64,000 nucleotides of DNA, taken from NCBI GenBank assembly GCA_964019425.1, contig OZ025827.1, forward strand, positions 682,001 to 746,000. The letters are read 5' to 3'. The notes beneath the pieces were generated by a model that saw nothing but the letters and a program-made list of their open reading frames with translations, made no database searches and was not told the DNA's origin. This document shows, piece after piece, positions 44,201 through 55,400 of this stretch. The translations under genes and the position numbers were made by a program. Numbering within the stretch: position 1 is the first letter of the stretch; the number at the start of each line of letters is the position of its first letter. Source of the stretch: Flectonema sp. DT1601. Lineage: Eukaryota > Euglenozoa > Diplonemea > Diplonemida > Diplonemidae.

Positions 44201-44783
44201 CTTTATCGATGCTCACACTCACGGTAGCATTATGGTGGCGGTTTGGGCATACTGGGTTCCTTTGTCAGTTATTATTAAGGTTCTTGGGCCTTTTGTATGT
44301 AAGAGAGAAGTGTTTGGGTATCCAATACCGGTATTAATCCACATGTTCATGATGGTTATGGCGATGTGTTTTACTACTGTTTTCGCTTCTTTTGCCTTGT
44401 CAGACTTTAATAACAGAGTGGACTATGGACATAGAGAACTTGGAATTACTTTATTAGTAATTGGGTGGATTCAAGTACTGAGTGGTCTTGTCAGGCCAGG
44501 CAGGGAATCTCAATACAGAAAGTACTGGGGATGGGGACACGTTCTGTTTGGTATTTCAGTTGTGATAATTGCTATCGCTCAAATGGCGAGCGGAGTTGAA
44601 AATATTAAACGCCTATTCCCAAATGACTCGAATGATGTTCAGATTGTTCTGATTGTTGGATTGGTCACTATGGGTGTTATTTATATTGTTGGGAAAACCT
44701 ACGTCGCGGTTACCAAAAAAGCAGTGAATTCAATTGCGGAAAACAACGAAACTAAACACTGTGAGCCTGATTGCGAAACGTAG
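38256..44783 (+). CDS. Giant octapeptide-stalk cytochrome b561 protein, copy 1
   Basis: 2,175 residues without intron. A signal peptide (MRLLSLFILLPLLGVVSS) leads into 229 units of VVSPPTEP (residues 21-1851). One unit has a single Pro, and rarer variants are T for S, V or A for E/T, and D for E. The 324-residue tail has a 100-residue region with C-x3-C-x4-C-x2-C (CDMLCQGSNCLKC), then a cytochrome b561 domain. Its four histidines at tail positions 138, 178, 208 and 244 (THGSIM, LIHMFMMV, YGHRELG, WGHVLFG) match the spacing of the two bis-His haem sites, and LVRPGRES matches the family RP motif. Cytochrome b561 moves electrons across membranes, often reducing ferric iron or regenerating ascorbate. 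The stalk is probably extracellular, extended and O-glycosylated (inference). Confidence 0.88.
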   Translation: MRLLSLFILLPLLGVVSSQLVVSPPTEPVVSPPTEPVVSPPTEPVVSPPTEPVVSPPTEPVVSPPTEPVVSPPTEPVVSPPTEPVVSPPTEPVVSPPTEPVVSPPTEPVVSPPTEPVVSPPTEPVVSPPTEPVVSPPTEPVVSPPTEPVVSPPTEPVVSPPTEPVVSPPTEPVVSPPTEPVVSPPTEPVVSPPTEPVVSPPTEPVVSPPTEPVVSPPTEPVVLPPTEPVVSPPTEPVVSPPTEPVVSPPTEPVVSPPTEPVVSPPTEPVVSPPTEPVVSPPTEPVVSPPTEPVVSPPTEPVVSPPTEPVVSPPTEPVVSPPTEPVVSPPTEPVVSPPTEPVVSPTEPVVSPPTEPVVSPPTEPVVSPPTEPVVSPPTEPVVSPPTEPVVSPPTEPVVSPPTEPVVSPPTEPAVSPPTEPVVSPPTEPVVSPPTEPVVSPPTEPVVSPPTEPVVSPPTEPVVSPPTEPVVSPPTEPVVSPPTEPVVSPPTEPVVSPPTEPAVSPPTEPVVSPPTEPVVSPPTEPVVSPPTELVVSPPTEPVVSPPTEPVVSPPTEPVVSPPTEPVVSPPTEPVVSPPTEPVVSPPTEPVVSPPTEPVVSPPTVPVVSPPTEPVVSPPTEPVVSPPTEPVVSPPTEPVVSPPTEPVVSPPTEPVVSPPTEPVVSPPTEPVVSPPTEPVVSPPTVPVVSPPTEPVVSPPTEPVVSPPAEPVVSPPTDPVLSPPTEPVVSPPTEPVVSPPTEPAVSPPTEPVVSPPTEPVVSPPTDLVVSPPTEPVVSPPTEPVVSPPTEPVVSPPTEPVVSPPTEPVVSPPTEPVVSPPTEPVVSPPTEPVVSPPTVPVVSPPTEPVVSPPTEPVVSPPTEPVVSPPTEPVVSPPTEPVVSPPTEPVVSPPTEPVVSPPTEPVVSPPTEPVVSPPTVPVVSPPTEPVVSPPTEPVVTPPTEPVVSPPTEPVVSPPTEPVVSPPTEPVVTPPTEPVVSPPTEPVVSPPTEPVVSPPTEPVVTPPTEPVVSPPTEPVVSPPTEPVVSPPTEPVVTPPTEAVVSPPTEPVVSPPTEPVVSPPTETVVSPPTEPVVSPPTEPVVSPPTEPVVSPPTEPVVSPPTEPVVTPPTEPVVSPPTEPVVSPPTEPVVSPPTEPVVTPPTEPVVSPPTEPVVSPPTEPVVSPPTEPVVSPPTEPVVSPPTEPVVSPPTEPVVSPPTEPVVTPPTEPVVSPPTEPVVSPPTEPVVSPPTEPVVSPPTEPVVSPPTEPVVSPPTEPVVTPPTEPVVSPPTEPVVSPPTEPVVSPPTEPVVSPPTEPVVTPPTEPVVSPPTEPVVSPPTEPVVSPPTEPVVSPPTEPVVTPPTEPVVSPPTEPVVSPPTEPVVSPPTEPVVTPPTEPVVSPPTEPVVSPPTEPVVSPPTEPVVSPPTEPVVSPPTEPVVSPPTEPVVSPPTEPVVSPPTEPVVSPPTEPVVSPPTEPVVSPPTEPVVSPPTEPVVSPPTEPVVSPPTEPVVSPPTEPVVSPPTEPVVSPPAEPVVSPPTEPVVSPPTEPVVSPPMEPVVSPTTEPVVSPPTEPVVSPPTEPVVSPPTEPVVSPPTEPVVSPPTEPVVSPPTEPVVSPPTEPVVSPPTEPVVSPPTEPVVSPPTEPVVSPPTEPVVSPPTEPVVSPPAEPVVSPPAEPVVSPPTEPVVSPPTEPVVSPPTEPVVSPPTEPVVSPPTEPVVSPPTEPVVSPPTEPVVSPPTEPVVSPPTEPVVSPPTEPVVSPPTEPVVSPPTEPVVSPPAEPVVSPPTEPVVSPPTEPVVSPPAEPVVSPPTEPVVSPPTGPVVSPPTEPVVSPPAEPVVSPPTEPVVSPPTEPVVSPPTEPVVSPPTEPVVSPPTVPEVTRPADNSISFEVVAELSDLVTQIDTLVAAASSSLGGNARCDMLCQGSNCLKCDGTAVTQRSVTTLVRGNWKVILIIINNENGSITKEAIDSSLKNVLSNNAVIGYVEGSAAVVVVVVTDVPQVVVVNDGFIDAHTHGSIMVAVWAYWVPLSVIIKVLGPFVCKREVFGYPIPVLIHMFMMVMAMCFTTVFASFALSDFNNRVDYGHRELGITLLVIGWIQVLSGLVRPGRESQYRKYWGWGHVLFGISVVIIAIAQMASGVENIKRLFPNDSNDVQIVLIVGLVTMGVIYIVGKTYVAVTKKAVNSIAENNETKHCEPDCET
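38316..43808 (+). repeat. 24-bp coding minisatellite, copy 1 array (229 units)
   Basis: 5,493 nt: 228 units of 24 nt plus one of 21 nt (near 39281). Sequence variants are almost all at third codon positions of the + frame (CCT/CCG/CCA, ACG/ACT, GTA/GTT/GTG). Higher-order structure is visible: a TCG-TAC-GGT marker pair at 40055/40751 and a TCA-TAC-GGT pair at 40295/40991 show a 696-bp duplication, and VVT units at 41052, 41148, 41244 and 41340 give a 96-bp period. Alanine-type units (SPPAEP) are rare and mostly in the last quarter. Confidence 0.97.
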
Positions 44784-46484
44784 ACATAACACGAAAGCTG
44801 TCCTGAGACGCGTACCAATGAATTATTGGCTGTGGTGTAGTATTGCCGAGTCGTTTTTCAAGTCAGCGTGTTTACGAATTAACGAAGATAAAATGTTGTG
44901 GTGTATTATATAATAGATTTCCTGTTCTTTTAATTATTTTCAATTTCTATTTACTACCATTTGAATTCATTAATGAGCCGACTCACGATTCTGGATGGAG
45001 TGAAGTTTTAGAAGTGTTCTTGTTGTTAACAAACAGAAGCACCTGCTGGTTTCAGTTTTCACTCGTTTTAGCTCTCTGTGTATTAGTTGTGCAGATTTAG
45101 TGATCAAAATGTATTTTTTATTTTGGCAATTCGTCGTGTCTTCCTCCCTCTTTTATCTTTCTATCTTGCAATTCTTTTTAACATAAATTACTTCAATACA
45201 CGCAAAGAAGTTATTCCTCCCTTCGTTTTGTTTTACCTCCTCCAACGTCTTAGAAACATGTCCTTGAATCGGAGGAGTTTGTTTTCACGCGTCGGAAGAA
45301 ACACGAAAGAAAATAAAATTATAAAATATTAAATATAAAGGATTTTTCTGTTCTAGCTCTGAAGATAAACCTACAGGGCAAGATGGACAGAAGATGCTTC
45401 TATCAGAAACAGTAAGAAGACAATAATTTAAATAATTTGGGATATAGTCCGGAAGTTGACTTCCCGGACCCCTCGTAGCTCAAAAAGACTTCATTAGTAA
45501 TTATCAAGATGAAGGTGAGCAAAGGTAATGTTGGTTTTTTTTTTTGCAAATTTCAAAACACGCGCAAATTCTTTCTTTCACAAGACCTTGGTCCGAGTAG
45601 CTGAGACCAAAACTGATGTCTCATTTGAAGTTTCTTTTGATTCTGTTCCTTACAGATTGGTATAGTCATCATGTTGCCCAACGCATACGATTTATTCCTG
45701 AAAACTACGTATTCTATTACTTAGATGATGTTTTTGATTTGATATTAATACCATCTTACTGTTGGATTGGTTTTCAAATGTCAAAAGGCAAACAAATATA
45801 GTTCCTCCCGCCTTTCTTTTCCCTCTCCTATTCTTTCCCGTTTCCTTACCCCATTACACGCAGAAGCATATCCTTGATTGGAGGTTATTGTTTTAGGTGT
45901 CCGGGGGGGAAAAAATCTTTTCTAACTCTGAAGATAGCCAGAGCAAAGCATTTAATGTTTTATCATCTTGTTCATTTTGTTTACAATTAACTCACACTAA
46001 CTAACTTCATTCTTTCAACAGCCTCATGCAAATGCGATGAGTAGGACAGGCCTGACACTGCAGTGTCCCCCTTGCTTTCTTTAGATTTTTTTTGAATATA
46101 TCTTTTTTTTCTTTGTATTGAATTTCTTTCTATTGTATAAATATGCAATAATGAAAGCCAAGGCTAATGTAACACAACACACAGAGGTTTGTGTGCGTGC
46201 GGTAGTCTTTTATATTTGAAATTCAATTTCAAACATAGTCGAAGAAGGTTAGATGAATTATTCTAAGAAAATATTATTTTTAATTTTAACTCGAGACCAA
46301 CCATTATTCGTTTGATGTGTCCAACGCATTTGATTTTCTTAATTAACTGCTCTTCATTAATATTAACTTTTTTTGTGTTAACTCAGACCCTGTACATCAT
46401 TAACTAAACTAAACTAAACTATTAAAAATGATTCACGAGAATTCACTTAATTTAATTCATTTATTCAACAGTTAAATATAAACC
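44784..46484. other. Array spacer 1
   Basis: Contains 3' flank, a TCCGGAAG/CTTCCCGGA hairpin (45448-45468), a GTGAGC...CCTTACAG intron-like segment (45515-45655), a perfect palindrome TTTGAAATTCAATTTCAAA (46215-46233) and the TTTATTCAACAG acceptor-like site 13 nt before the next ATG. Frames of 60-85 codons occur but have no recognisable similarity, and one is ended by a stop in other spacers. Confidence 0.6.
45448..45468. repeat. Spacer hairpin (three copies in window)
   Basis: An eight-pair stem with one bulged C and a short loop, followed by GACCCCTCG. Identical copies lie at 56245-56265 and 62460-62480. A second stem, TTGGTC/GACCAA, lies about 130 nt downstream in each spacer. Conservation is explained by recent duplication, so it is not evidence of function by itself. 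Confidence 0.55.
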
Positions 46485-49400
46485 ATGAGATTACTCAGTC
46501 TCTTTATTTTGCTTCCTTTATTGGGTGTTGTTAGTTCACAATTGGTAGTTTCTCCACCAACTGATCCGGTATTATCACCTCCAACGGAGCCTGTAGTTTC
46601 ACCTCCAACTGAACCGGTAGTATCACCTCCAACGGAGCCGGTAGTATCACCTCCAACGGAGCCTGTAGTTTCACCTCCAACTGAACCGGTAGTATCACCT
46701 CCAACGGAGCCGGTAGTATCACCTCCAACGGAGCCTGTAGTTTCACCTCCAACGGAGCCGGTAGTATCACCTCCAACGGAGCCAGTAGTTTCACCGCCAA
46801 CTGATCCGGTAGTATCACCTCCAACTGAGCCGGTAGTATCACCTCCAACGGAGCCTGTAGTTTCACCGCCAGCTGAGCCGGTAGTTTCACCTCCAACGGA
46901 GCCGGTAGTATCACCTCCAACGGAGCCTGTAGTTTCACCGCCTACTGAACCGGTAGTTTCACCTCCAACGGAGCCTGTAGTGTCACCGCCAGCTGAGCCT
47001 GTAGTGTCACCGCCAGCTGAGCCTGTAGTTTCACCTCCAACGGAGCCTGTAGTTTCACCGCCAGCTGAGCCTGTAGTTTCACCTCCAACGGAGCCTGTAG
47101 TTTCACCTCCAACGGAGCCTGTAGTTTCACCGCCAGCTGAGCCTGTAGTGTCACCGCCAGCTGAGCCTGTAGTATCACCTCCAACGGAGCCTGTAGTTTC
47201 ACCTCCAGCGGAGCCTGTAGTTTCACCGCCAACGGAGCCTGTAGTGTCACCGCCAGCTGAGCCTGTAGTTTCACCTCCAACGGAGCCGGTAGTTTCACCT
47301 CCAACGGAGCCTGTAGTTTCACCTCCAACGGAGCCTGTAGTTTCACCGCCAGCTGAGCCTGTAGTGTCACCGCCAGCTGAGCCTGTAGTATCACCTCCAA
47401 CGGAGCCTGTAGTTTCACCTCCAGCGGAGCCTGTAGTTTCACCTCCAACGGAGCCGGTAGTTTCACCTCCAACGGAGCCTGTAGTTTCACCTCCAACGGA
47501 GCCTGTAGTTTCACCGCCAGCTGAGCCTGTAGTGTCACCGCCAGCTGAGCCTGTAGTATCACCTCCAACGGAGCCTGTAGTTTCACCTCCAGCGGAGCCT
47601 GTAGTGTCACCGCCAGCTGAGCCTGTAGTTTCACCTCCAACGGAGCCTGTAGTTTCACCTCCAACGGAGCCTGTAGTTTCACCTCCAACGGAGCCTGTAG
47701 TTTCACCGCCAGCTGAGCCTGTAGTGTCACCGCCAGCTGAGCCTGTAGTATCACCTCCAACGGAGCCTGTAGTTTCACCTCCAGCGGAGCCTGTAGTTTC
47801 ACCGCCAACGGAGCCTGTAGTGTCACCGCCAGCTGAGCCTGTAGTTTCACCTCCAACGGAGCCGGTAGTTTCACCTCCAACGGAGCCTGTAGTTTCACCG
47901 CCAGCTGAGCCTGTAGTTTCACCGCCAACGGAGCCTGTAGTATCACCTCCAGCGGAGCCTGTAGTGTCACCGCCAGCTGAGCCTGTAGTTTCACCTCCAA
48001 CGGAGCCTGTAGTTTCACCGCCAGCTGAGCCTGTAGTTTCACCGCCAACGGAGCCTGTAGTATCACCTCCAGCGGAGCCTGTAGTTTCACCGCCAACGGA
48101 GCCGGTAGTTTCACCTCCAACGGAGCCTGTAGTTTCACCGCCAACTGAGCCGGTAGTTTCACCTCCAACGGAGCCTGTAGTGTCACCGCCCACTGAACCG
48201 GTAGTTTCACCTCCAACGGAGCCTGTAGTTTCACCGCCAACGGAGCCTGTAGTGTCACCGCCAGCTGAGCCTGTAGTTTCACCTCCAACGGAGCCTGTAG
48301 TTTCACCTCCAACTGAGCCGGTAGTATCGCCTCCAACGGAGCCTGTAGTTTCACCGCCAACTGAGCCTGTAGTATCACCTCCAACGGAGCCTGTAGTTTC
48401 ACCGCCAGCTGAGCCTGTAGTTTCACCTCCAACGGAGCCTTTAGTGTCACCGCCAGCTGAGCCTGTAGTGTCACCGCCAACTGAGCCTGTAGTATCACCT
48501 CCAACGGAGCCTGTAGTTTCACCGCCAACGGAGCCTGTAGTTTCACCGCCAGCTGAGCCTGTAGTTTCACCTCCAACGGAGCCTGTAGTTTCACCTCCAA
48601 CGGAGCCTGTAGTTTCACCGCCAGCTGAGCCTGTAGTGTCACCGCCAGCTGAGCCTGTAGTATCACCTCCAACGGAGCCTGTAGTTTCACCTCCAGCGGA
48701 GCCTGTAGTTTCACCTCCAACGGAGCCTGTAGTGTCACCGCCAGCTGAGCCTGTAGTTTCACCTCCAACGGAGCCTGTAGTTTCACCGCCAGCTGAGCCT
48801 GTAGTTTCACCTCCAACGGAGCCTGTAGTTTCACCGCCAGCTGAGCCTGTAGTTTCACCTCCAACGGAGCCTGTAGTATCACCTCCAGCGGAGCCGGTAG
48901 TTTCACCTCCAACGGAGCCTGTAGTTTCACCGCCAGCTGAGCCTGTAGTTTCACCTCCAACGGAGCCTGTAGTTTCACCGCCAGCTGAGCCTGTAGTTTC
49001 ACCTCCAACGGAGCCGGTAGTTTCACCTCCAACGGAGCCTGTAGTGTCACCGCCAGCTGAGCCTGTAGTGTCACCGCCAGCTGAGCCTGTAGTTTCACCT
49101 CCAACGGAGCCTGTAGTGTCACCACCAGCTGAGCCTGTAGTTTCACCTCCAACGGAGCCTGTAGTTTCACCTCCAACGGAGCCTGTAGTTTCACCTCCAA
49201 CGGAGCCTGTAGTTTCACCTCCAACGGAGCCTGTAGTTTCACCTCCAACGGAGCCTGTAGTGTCACCGCCAGCTGAGCCTGTAGTATCACCTCCAACGGA
49301 GCCTGTAGTTTCACCTCCAGCGGAGCCTGTAGTTTCACCGCCAACGGAGCCTGTAGTGTCACCGCCAGCTGAGCCTGTAGTTTCACCTCCAACGGAGCCT

Positions 49401-52400
49401 GTAGTTTCACCGCCAGCTGAGCCTGTAGTTTCACCTCCAACGGAGCCTGTAGTGTCACCTCCAGCTGAGCCTGTAGTTTCACCTCCAACGGAGCCTGTAG
49501 TTTCACCGCCAGCTGAGCCTGTAGTTTCACCTCCAACGGAGCCGGTAGTATCACCTCCAACGGAGCCTGTAGTGTCACCGCCAGCTGAGCCTGTAGTGTC
49601 ACCGCCAGCTGAGCCTGTAGTTTCACCTCCAACGGAGCCTGTAGTTTCACCGCCAGCTGAGCCTGTAGTTTCACCTCCAACGGAGCCGGTAGTTTCACCT
49701 CCAACGGAGCCTGTAGTGTCACCGCCAGCTGAGCCTGTAGTGTCACCGCCAGCTGAGCCTGTAGTTTCACCTCCAACGGAGCCTGTAGTGTCACCACCAG
49801 CTGAGCCTGTAGTTTCACCTCCAACGGAGCCTGTAGTTTCACCTCCAACGGAGCCTGTAGTTTCACCTCCAACGGAGCCTGTAGTTTCACCGCCAGCTGA
49901 GCCTGTAGTGTCACCGCCAGCTGAGCCTGTAGTATCACCTCCAACGGAGCCTGTAGTTTCACCTCCAGCGGAGCCTGTAGTTTCACCGCCAACGGAGCCT
50001 GTAGTGTCACCGCCAGCTGAGCCTGTAGTTTCACCTCCAACGGAGCCTGTAGTATCACCTCCAGCGGAGCCTGTAGTTTCACCGCCAACGGAGCCGGTAG
50101 TTTCACCTCCAACGGAGCCTGTAGTTTCACCTCCAACTGAGCCGGTAGTTTCACCTCCAACGGAGCCTGTAGTGTCACCGCCCACTGAACCGGTAGTTTC
50201 ACCTCCAACGGAGCCTGTAGTTTCACCGCCAACGGAGCCTGTAGTGTCACCGCCAGCTGAGCCTGTAGTTTCACCTCCAACGGAGCCTGTAGTTTCACCT
50301 CCAACGGAGCCTGTAGTTTCACCTCCAACGGAGCCTGTAGTTTCACCTCCAACGGAGCCTGTAGTATCACCTCCAGCGGAGCCTGTAGTTTCACCGCCAA
50401 CGGAGCCGGTAGTTTCACCTCCAACGGAGCCTGTAGTTTCACCTCCAACTGAGCCGGTAGTTTCACCTCCAACGGAGCCTGTAGTGTCACCGCCCACTGA
50501 ACCGGTAGTTTCACCTCCAACGGAGCCTGTAGTTTCACCGCCAACGGAGCCTGTAGTGTCACCGCCAGCTGAGCCTGTAGTTTCACCTCCAACGGAGCCT
50601 GTAGTTTCACCTCCAACGGAGCCGGTAGTATCACCTCCAACGGAGCCTGTAGTTTCACCGCCAACTGAGCCTGTACTATCACCTCCAACGGAGCCTGTAG
50701 TTTCACCTCCAACTGATCCGGTAGTATCACTTCCAACGGAGCCTGTAGTGTCACCGCCAGCTGAGCCTGTAGTTTCACCTCCAACGGAGCCTTTAGTGTC
50801 ACCGCCAGCTGAGCCTGTAGTGTCACCGCCAACTGAGCCTGTAGTATCACCTCCAACGGAGCCTGTAGTTTCACCGCCAACGGAGCCTGTAGTTTCACCT
50901 CCAGCGGAGCCTGTAGTTTCACCGCCAACGGAGCCTGTAGTGTCACCGCCAGCTGAGCCTGTAGTTTCACCTCCAACGGAGCCTGTAGTTTCACCTCCAA
51001 CGGAGCCTGTATTTTCACCGCCAGCTGAGCCTGTAGTGTCACCGCCAGCTGAGCCTGTAGTTTCACCTCCAACGGAGCCGGTAGTTTCACCTCCAACGGA
51101 GCCTGTAGTGTCACCGCCAGCTGAGCCTGTAGTTTCACCTCCAACGGAGCCTGTAGTTTCACCTCCAACGGAGCCTGTATTTTCACCGCCAGCTGAGCCT
51201 GTAGTGTCACCGCCAGCTGAGCCTGTAGTATCACCTCCAACGGAGCCTGTAGTTTCACCTCCAGCGGAGCCTGTAGTTTCACCGCCAACGGAGCCTGTAG
51301 TGTCACCGCCAGCTGAGCCTGTAGTTTCACCTCCAACGGAGCCTGTAGTTTCACCGCCAGCTGAGCCTGTAGTTTCACCGCCAACGGAGCCTGTAGTATC
51401 ACCTCCAGCGGAGCCTGTAGTGTCACCGCCAGCTGAGCCTGTAGTTTCACCTCCAACGGAGCCTGTAGTTTCACCGCCAACTGAGCCGGTAGTTTCACCT
51501 CCAACGGAGCCTGTAGTTTCACCGCCAACGGAGCCGGTAGTTTCACCTCCAACGGAGCCTGTAGTTTCACCGCCAACGGAGCCGGTAGTTTCACCTCCAA
51601 CGGAGCCTGTAGTTTCACCGCCAACGGAGCCGGTAGTATCACCTCCAACGGAGCCTGTAGTTTCACCGCCAACTGAGCCGGTAGTTTCACCTCCAACGGA
51701 GCCTGTAGTTTCACCGCCAACGGAGCCGGTAGTTTCACCTCCAACGGAGCCTGTAGTTTCACCGCCAACTGAGCCGGTAGTTTCACCTCCAACGGAGCCT
51801 GTAGTTTCACCGCCAACGGAGCCGGTAGTTTCACCTCCAACGGAGCCTGTAGTTTCACCGCCAACGGAGCCGGTAGTATCACCTCCAACGGAGCCTGTAG
51901 TTTCACCGCCAACTGAGCCTGTACTATCACCTCCAACGGAGCCTGTAGTTTCACCTCCAACTGATCCGGTAGTATCACTTCCAACGGAGCCTGTAGTGTC
52001 ACCGCCAGCTGAGCCTGTAGTTTCACCTCCAACGGAGCCTTTAGTGTCACCGCCAGCTGAGCCTGTAGTGTCACCGCCAACTGAGCCTGTAGTATCACCT
52101 CCAACGGAGCCTGTAGTTTCACCGCCAACGGAGCCTGTAGTTTCACCTCCAGCGGAGCCTGTAGTTTCACCGCCAACGGAGCCTGTAGTGTCACCGCCAG
52201 CTGAGCCTGTAGTTTCACCTCCAACGGAGCCTGTAGTTTCACCGCCAGCTGAGTCTGTAGTTTCACCTCCAACGGAGCCTGTAGTTTCACCGCCAGCTGA
52301 GCCTGTAGTTTCACCTCCAACGGAGCCGGTAGTTTCACCTCCAACGGAGCCTGTATTTTCACCGCCAGCTGAGCCTGTAGTGTCACCGCCAGCTGAGCCT

Positions 52401-55400
52401 GTAGTTTCACCTCCAACGGAGCCTGTAGTTTCACCTCCAACGGAGCCTGTATTTTCACCGCCAGCTGAGCCTGTAGTGTCACCGCCAGCTGAGCCTGTAG
52501 TATCACCTCCAACGGAGCCTGTAGTTTCACCTCCAGCGGAGCCTGTAGTTTCACCGCCAACGGAGCCTGTAGTGTCACCGCCAGCTGAGCCTGTAGTTTC
52601 ACCTCCAACGGAGCCTGTAGTTTCACCGCCAGCTGAGACTGTAGTTTCACCGCCAACGGAGCCTGTAGTATCACCTCCAGCGGAGCCTGTAGTGTCACCG
52701 CCAGCTGAGCCTGTAGTTTCACCTCCAACGGAGCCTGTAGTATCACCTCCAGCGGAGCCTGTAGTTTCACCGCCAACGGAGCCGGTAGTTTCACCTCCAA
52801 CGGAGCCTGTAGTTTCACCGCCAACTGAGCCGGTAGTTTCACCTCCAACGGAGCCTGTAGTTTCACCGCCAACGGAGCCGGTAGTTTCACCTCCAACGGA
52901 GCCTGTAGTTTCACCGCCAACGGAGCCGGTAGTTTCACCTCCAACGGAGCCTGTAGTGTCACCGCCCACTGAACCGGTAGTTTCACCTCCAACGGAGCCT
53001 GTAGTTTCACCGCCAACGGAGCCTGTAGTGTCACCGCCAGCTGAGCCTGTAGTTTCACCTCCAACGGAGCCTGTAGTTTCACCTCCAACTGAGCCGGTAG
53101 TATCACCTCCAACGGAGCCTGTAGTTTCACCGCCAACTGAGCATGTAGTATCACCTCCAACGGAGCCTGTAGTTTCACCTCCAACTGATCCGGTAGTATC
53201 ACTTCCAACGGAGCCTGTAGTGTCACCGCCAGCTGAGCCTGTAGTTTCACCTCCAACGGAGCCTTTAGTGTCACCGCCAGCTGAGCCTGTAGTGTCACCG
53301 CCAACTGAGCCTGTAGTATCACCTCCAACGGAGCCTGTAGTTTCACCTCCAGCGGAGCCTGTAGTTTTACCGCCAACGGAGCCTGTAGTGTCACCGCCAG
53401 CTGAGCCTGTAGTTTCACCTCCAACGGAGCCTGTAGTATCACCTCCAGCGGAGCCGGTAGTTTCACCTCCAACGGAGCCTGTAGTTTCACTGCCAGCTGA
53501 GCCTGTAGTTTCACCTCCAACGGAGCCTGTAGTTTCACCGCCAGCTGAGCCTGTAGTTTCACCTCCAACGGAGCCTGTAGTGTCACCGCCAGCTGAGCCT
53601 GTAGTTTCACCTCCAACGGAGCCTGTAGTTTCACCGCCAGCTGAGCCTGTAGTTTCACCTCCAACGGAGCCTGTAGTTTCACCTCCAACGGAGCCTGTAG
53701 TTTCACCGCCAGCTGAGCCTGTAGTGTCACCGCCAGCTGAGCCTGTAGTATCACCTCCAACGGAGCCTGTAGTTTCACCTCCAGCGGAGCCTGTAGTGTC
53801 ACCGCAAGCTGAGCCTGTAGTTTCACCTCCAACGGAGCCTGTAGTTTCACCTCCAGCGGAGCCTGTAGTTTCACCGCCAACGGAGCCTGTAGTGTCACCG
53901 CCAGCTGAGCCTGTAGTTTCACCGCCAACGGAGCCTGTAGTATCACCTCCAGCGGAGCCTGTAGTGTCGCCGCCAGCTGAGCCTGTAGTTTCACCTCCAA
54001 CGGAGCCTGTAGTATCACCTCCAGCGGAGCCTGTAGTTTCACCGCCAACGGAGCCGGTAGTTTCACCTCCAACGGAGCCTGTAGTTTCACCGCCAACTGA
54101 GCCGGTAGTTTCACCTCCAACGGAGCCTGTAGTTTCACCGCCAACGGAGCCTGTAGTGTCACCGCCAGCTGAGCCTGTAGTTTCACCTCCAACGGAGCCG
54201 GTAGTTTCACCTCCAACGGAGCCTGTAGTTTCACCGCCAACTGAGCCGGTAGTTTCACCTCCAACGGAGCCTGTAGTTTCACCGCCAACTGATCCGGTAG
54301 TTTCACCTCCAACGGAGCCTGTAGTGTCACCGCCAACTGAACCGGTAGTTTCACCTCCAACGGAGCCTGTAGTTTCACCTCCAACGGAGCCTGTAGTGTC
54401 ACCGCCAGCTGAGCCTGTAGTTTCACCTCCAACGGAGCCTGTAGTGTCACCGCCCACTGAACCGGTAGTGTCACCTCCAACGGAGCCAGTAGTTTCACCG
54501 CCAACTGAGCCAGTAGTTTCACCGCCAACGGAGCCAGTAGTTTCACCGCCAACTGAGCCGGTAGTTTCACCTCCGACGGAGCCTGTAGTTTCGCCACCAA
54601 CTGTACCAGAAGTTACGCGTCCTGCTGATAACAGCATCAGTTTTGAAGTTGTAGCAGAGTTGAGTGATCTGGTAACTCAGATAGACACGTTGGTAGCTGC
54701 CGCTTCTTCATCATTAGGTGGAAATGCTCGTTGCGATATGTTGTGTCAGGGAAGTAATTGTTTGAAATGTGATGGCACTGCTGTTACTCAAAGATCTGTT
54801 ACTACTCTGGTGAGAGGAAATTGGAAAGTGATTTTGATTATAATTAATAATGAAAATGGAAGCATCACAAAAGAAGCTATCGATAGTTCTTTAAAGAATG
54901 TCTTGTCAAACAATGCAGTTATTGGATACGTTGAAGGAAGTGCTGCTGTTGTTGTTGTTGTTACTGACGTCCCACAAGTTGTTGTCGTTAACGATGGCTT
55001 TATCGATGCTCACACTCACGGTAGCATTATGGTGGCGGTTTGGGCATACTGGGTTCCTTTGTCAGTTATTATTAAGGTTCTTGGGCCTTTTGTATGTAAG
55101 AGAGAAGTGTTTGGGTATCCAATACCGGTATTAATCCACATGTTCATGATGGTTATGGCGATGTGTTTTACTACTGTTTTCGCTTCTTTTGCCTTGTCAG
55201 ACTTTAATAACAGAGTGGACTATGGACATAGAGAACTTGGAATTACTTTATTAGTAATTGGGTGGATTCAAGTACTGAGTGGTCTTGTCAGGCCAGGCAG
55301 GGAATCTCAATACAGAAAGTACTGGGGATGGGGACACGTTCTGTTTGGTATTTCAGTTGTGATAATTGCTATCGCTCAAATGGCGAGCGGAGTTGAAAAT

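Noticed and set aside
44843-45332. Two 81-85-codon hydrophobic frames conserved in all three spacers.
   Set aside because: Conservation is fully explained by recent duplication; there is no start context, family similarity or wobble pattern.
45616-45801. Frame with a YLDD motif resembling a reverse-transcriptase active site.
   Set aside because: The match is four residues in a 61-codon frame with no other similarity, and the frame is interrupted by a stop in the other spacers.
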